A DNA stretch of 6,020 bases from Thermoplasmatota archaeon (lineage in GTDB: Archaea > Thermoplasmatota > Penumbrarchaeia > Penumbrarchaeales > Penumbrarchaeaceae), in the NCBI GenBank assembly GCA_030600725.1, contig JAUVLN010000148.1, positions 1-6,020 of the forward strand, read 5' to 3'. Position numbers and translations under genes: made by a program. A model generated the notes under the pieces. The model was given only the letters and a program-made list of their open reading frames with translations, had not been told where the DNA came from and did not search any database. Within the stretch, counting starts at the first letter, position 1; each line of letters starts with the position of its first letter. This document shows, one piece after another, positions 5,501 to 6,020 of the stretch.

Positions 5501-6020
5501 ATTATCGAGAAGTGTCTGAACATTCTCTCTTTTGGTGGATCCCATGAGATATTGATATACAACGGACCCTTTGAGACTGAAATGGTTCCGGGCCTGATCA
5601 CATCAGGATAGGTTTTAAGAACAAATGCATCATCCCGCCCCGAGTGGGTAGTGCTGTAGGAACCCTGAGTTACCGGGAATGTTGAAGATGTGGTGGCTCC
5701 ACCTATGTAAACAATACCATTATCCAATAGGGCATGATGGTTGCTCCATCCTTCATTTGAAGGACCTTCTTCATTCCCGGGACCACCGATGTATGTTGAA
5801 TATTCTATGCTTTTCTCATCACTACTGATCCTGGTGAGAAAAACATCTCCATTACCATTAGGTGAGGTATCATAGGCCCAATTCGTTGTGGGGAAGTTGT
5901 TTGACCAGGTATAGCCGGTAACTATCGCTTCATTATGATCATTTATACTGATGTCCACACCCACATCGTACCAATTTCCACCGAGAAGAGATCCTGTAAA
6001 TGGTTTTAGAGTATCATTGA
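2569..6020 (-). CDS. Large membrane-anchored surface protein: SBBP repeats, nine fibronectin-III domains, one TM helix, long tail (5' end missing)
   Basis: The frame is open to the right edge, giving 1149 visible residues; a GTG at 5964 could be read as a start, but the 18 codons before it continue an SBBP repeat, so it is internal. Residues are numbered here from that GTG codon. From about -18 to 120 there are SBBP beta-propeller blades (AIVTGYT, NNFPTT, FLTRISSD, YSTYIGG, then a second copy with STFPVT and DDAFVLKTY). Nine fibronectin-III domains follow (about 124-969), marked by strand-B tryptophans at 141, 238, 335, 431, 530, 626, 721, 811 and 900, and by strand-F Tyr motifs such as TYSYSLI. 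A transmembrane helix (about 985-1007) is followed by KRKK, so by the positive-inside rule the domains face outward and the last 124 residues face the cytoplasm. About 29 N-glycosylation sequons lie outside the membrane. It is probably an archaeal cell-surface or adhesion protein; a signal peptide is expected beyond the window. Its ligand is unknown. Confidence 0.88.
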   Translation of the reverse strand, partial: NDTLKPFTGSLLGGNWYDVGVDISINDHNEAIVTGYTWSNNFPTTNWAYDTSPNGNGDVFLTRISSDEKSIEYSTYIGGPGNEEGPSNEGWSNHHALLDNGIVYIGGATTSSTFPVTQGSYSTTHSGRDDAFVLKTYPDVIRPGTISVSKGPLYINISWDPPKERMFRHFSIINYTIYSGSSPGTLQKLAVQGNITWYNYTLNNYISNPYYFGVIANWSEIGASNITLSNAIIPIISPPISKPTIKPGYFSVNISWPPLSSDITDDFEVDYRIFRNTTGGSQILLNSTEEVNWYIDVFPTVEQVRYTYSVTYNITGVGERTPRSENVTGTALILPNITGFSLESQPFAISLTWDGYGPDITDNMDVSYQINKGIDPSESEMINEINESTYLDFLGEFEQITYMYSVLPVFNNLSIGNRTEILSSTAIILENTPRDFSVIATDIGFDLSWNPPDETIRLDYPVLGYSIYRQIDDGEIVQLEEYHKNLTYQDVALSHIDRNDYRYHICARFQILGEGNPSDVISRTNRIYPTSPRNITAKIGDGYIHIYWLKPDDDGGSPITSYGISRYNYHNLTMGYLGTLPYNMTDFNDTSVIMGMSYRYIISAENGVGKSLKAAEINTTARWIPDEPRNLTATYGDAWIYLQWEPPIRDGGASIEHYNIYRQVSNDDWVLIGSTDPGQTYYNDSSVSIGMRCNYSISVCTIIGESEKTFVYNIIPATIPDPPSGLELIIDGEYILITWNVPDYQGGLNLIEYIIIRNGEIISHVDSSLQTYSDHDVKYGETYSYSLISVNGEGYSTRSESMELLFCRPPDPPENVTISISEDSILIKWDIPGFNGGSWITNYRIHKDGSFLAEINNITLEYIDENVEPGILYEYTVISINRRGESPGVNLTIEIPIIPPIIAGITTSYDETGVLITWIKPKEGDVTDIEIYRIKDDGEPLKLTTLDVNETSFLDDSITEPGTYSYHVIGINRYGNSTSFITSELILTEDDLYMGSDGSDKPFLWIILLIIGILIIIIAGILYLSNKRKKDPVRSKEITPDDIDEEKKPDISSDFTSQDSDNARIEVEMNNGQIDSPVPIETTTIEVQQDVDIPSPQNSTNISNQSVQMESIQKQQPDVVANSIETAKQPDLDNSSNNDIEIRSPCTDL
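2572..2943 (-). other. Low-complexity tail of the surface protein, predicted cytoplasmic
   Basis: These 124 residues (1008-1131) start basic (KRKKDPVRSK), then become acidic and rich in D, E, S, N, Q and I, with no recognisable fold. QPD occurs twice (1098-1100 and 1111-1113). The protein ends SPCTDL. It is probably disordered, and may bind a cytoplasmic partner. Confidence 0.65.
2944..3012 (-). other. Transmembrane helix of the surface protein
   Basis: This segment encodes 23 mostly Ile/Leu/Gly/Ala residues (FLWIILLIIG onward, residues 985-1007). It is preceded by an acidic stretch with DGSDK and followed by NKRKK. The charge pattern predicts N-terminus outside and C-terminus inside, a single-pass type I anchor. 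Confidence 0.88.
3058..5595 (-). repeat. Array of nine fibronectin type III domains
   Basis: Strand-B tryptophans recur every 89-99 residues (steps of 97, 97, 96, 99, 96, 95, 90 and 89). Each is followed, where typical, by PP or xP and preceded by alternating hydrophobic residues (INISWDPP, IYLQWEPP, ILITWNVP). Domains 5-8 share a GG-x-x-I-x-x-Y element, while domains 2 and 3 share DITD-x-x-x-V-x-Y. The copies have diverged strongly in DNA, so this is an old array rather than a recent tandem expansion. It likely forms an extended stalk holding the propeller away from the membrane. Confidence 0.85.
5605..6018 (-). repeat. SBBP beta-propeller repeats of the surface protein
   Basis: Two visible units share the pattern GYT-or-GGATT, (N)FPTT-or-TFPVT, then D-x-F-(L/V)-(T/L)-(R/K). 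The first unit ends in YSTYIGGPGN, typical of SBBP blades. More blades probably precede them beyond the window, because a propeller needs several. In known proteins such modules lie outside the cell in archaea and bacteria. Confidence 0.8.

Noticed and set aside
3055..5595. DNA-level tandem repeats or a CRISPR-like array
   Set aside because: The periodicity of about 270-300 bases exists only at protein level; the short shared words (such as CATGTAATCAG) reflect conserved strand-B codons and there are no identical repeats with spacers.
5962..5964. GTG as the true start of the surface protein
   Set aside because: The codons before it (reading GGNWYD) continue a normal SBBP repeat to the window edge, there is no signal peptide after it, and no ribosome site precedes it.
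1173..6020. ATPase and surface protein as a joint two-gene system
   Set aside because: They are convergent, with separate transcription and different predicted locations, and no shared motif links them; adjacency alone is not evidence.

Overview
The window looks archaeal, most likely an uncultured euryarchaeote or Thermoplasmatota-type lineage; this is inference. The signs are a split aconitase-family hydro-lyase of archaeal type, a P-loop ATPase of the family expanded in archaea (AAA_2 plus DUF234), a TATA-box-like promoter with a very short leader and no Shine-Dalgarno, and a giant SBBP/fibronectin-III surface protein with one C-terminal membrane anchor. AGA, AGG and ATA codons are frequent throughout.

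Layout. (1) 1-1034, plus strand: the 3' part of a LeuC/HacA-type large subunit, overlapping by ATGA with a complete LeuD/HacB-type small subunit. They form one heterodimeric iron-sulfur isomerase, either isopropylmalate isomerase or homoaconitase. (2) 1035-1172: an AT-rich 138-base intergenic region with no gene. It holds three phased ATCAT repeats, a TATA-like element and two palindromes with the same arms, the second running into the next start codon. (3) 1173-2522, plus strand: a complete 449-residue ATPase with a winged-helix-like segment and a C-terminal PD-(D/E)XK-like domain. (4) 2523-2568: a 46-base convergent gap. (5) 2569-6020, minus strand: at least 1149 residues of a surface protein whose N-terminus lies beyond the right edge. 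In order it has SBBP beta-propeller repeats, nine fibronectin-III domains, one transmembrane helix and a tail of about 124 residues predicted to be cytoplasmic.

The isomerase subunits clearly work together. Nothing in the sequence ties the ATPase or the surface protein to them or to each other: the ATPase has its own promoter and the surface protein is transcribed convergently. Base composition falls from GC-richer metabolic genes to AT-richer accessory genes, so the left part reads as conserved core and the rest as lineage-specific. I did not find a convincing new multi-gene system. The most unusual items are the operator-like promoter of the ATPase and the architecture of the surface protein.
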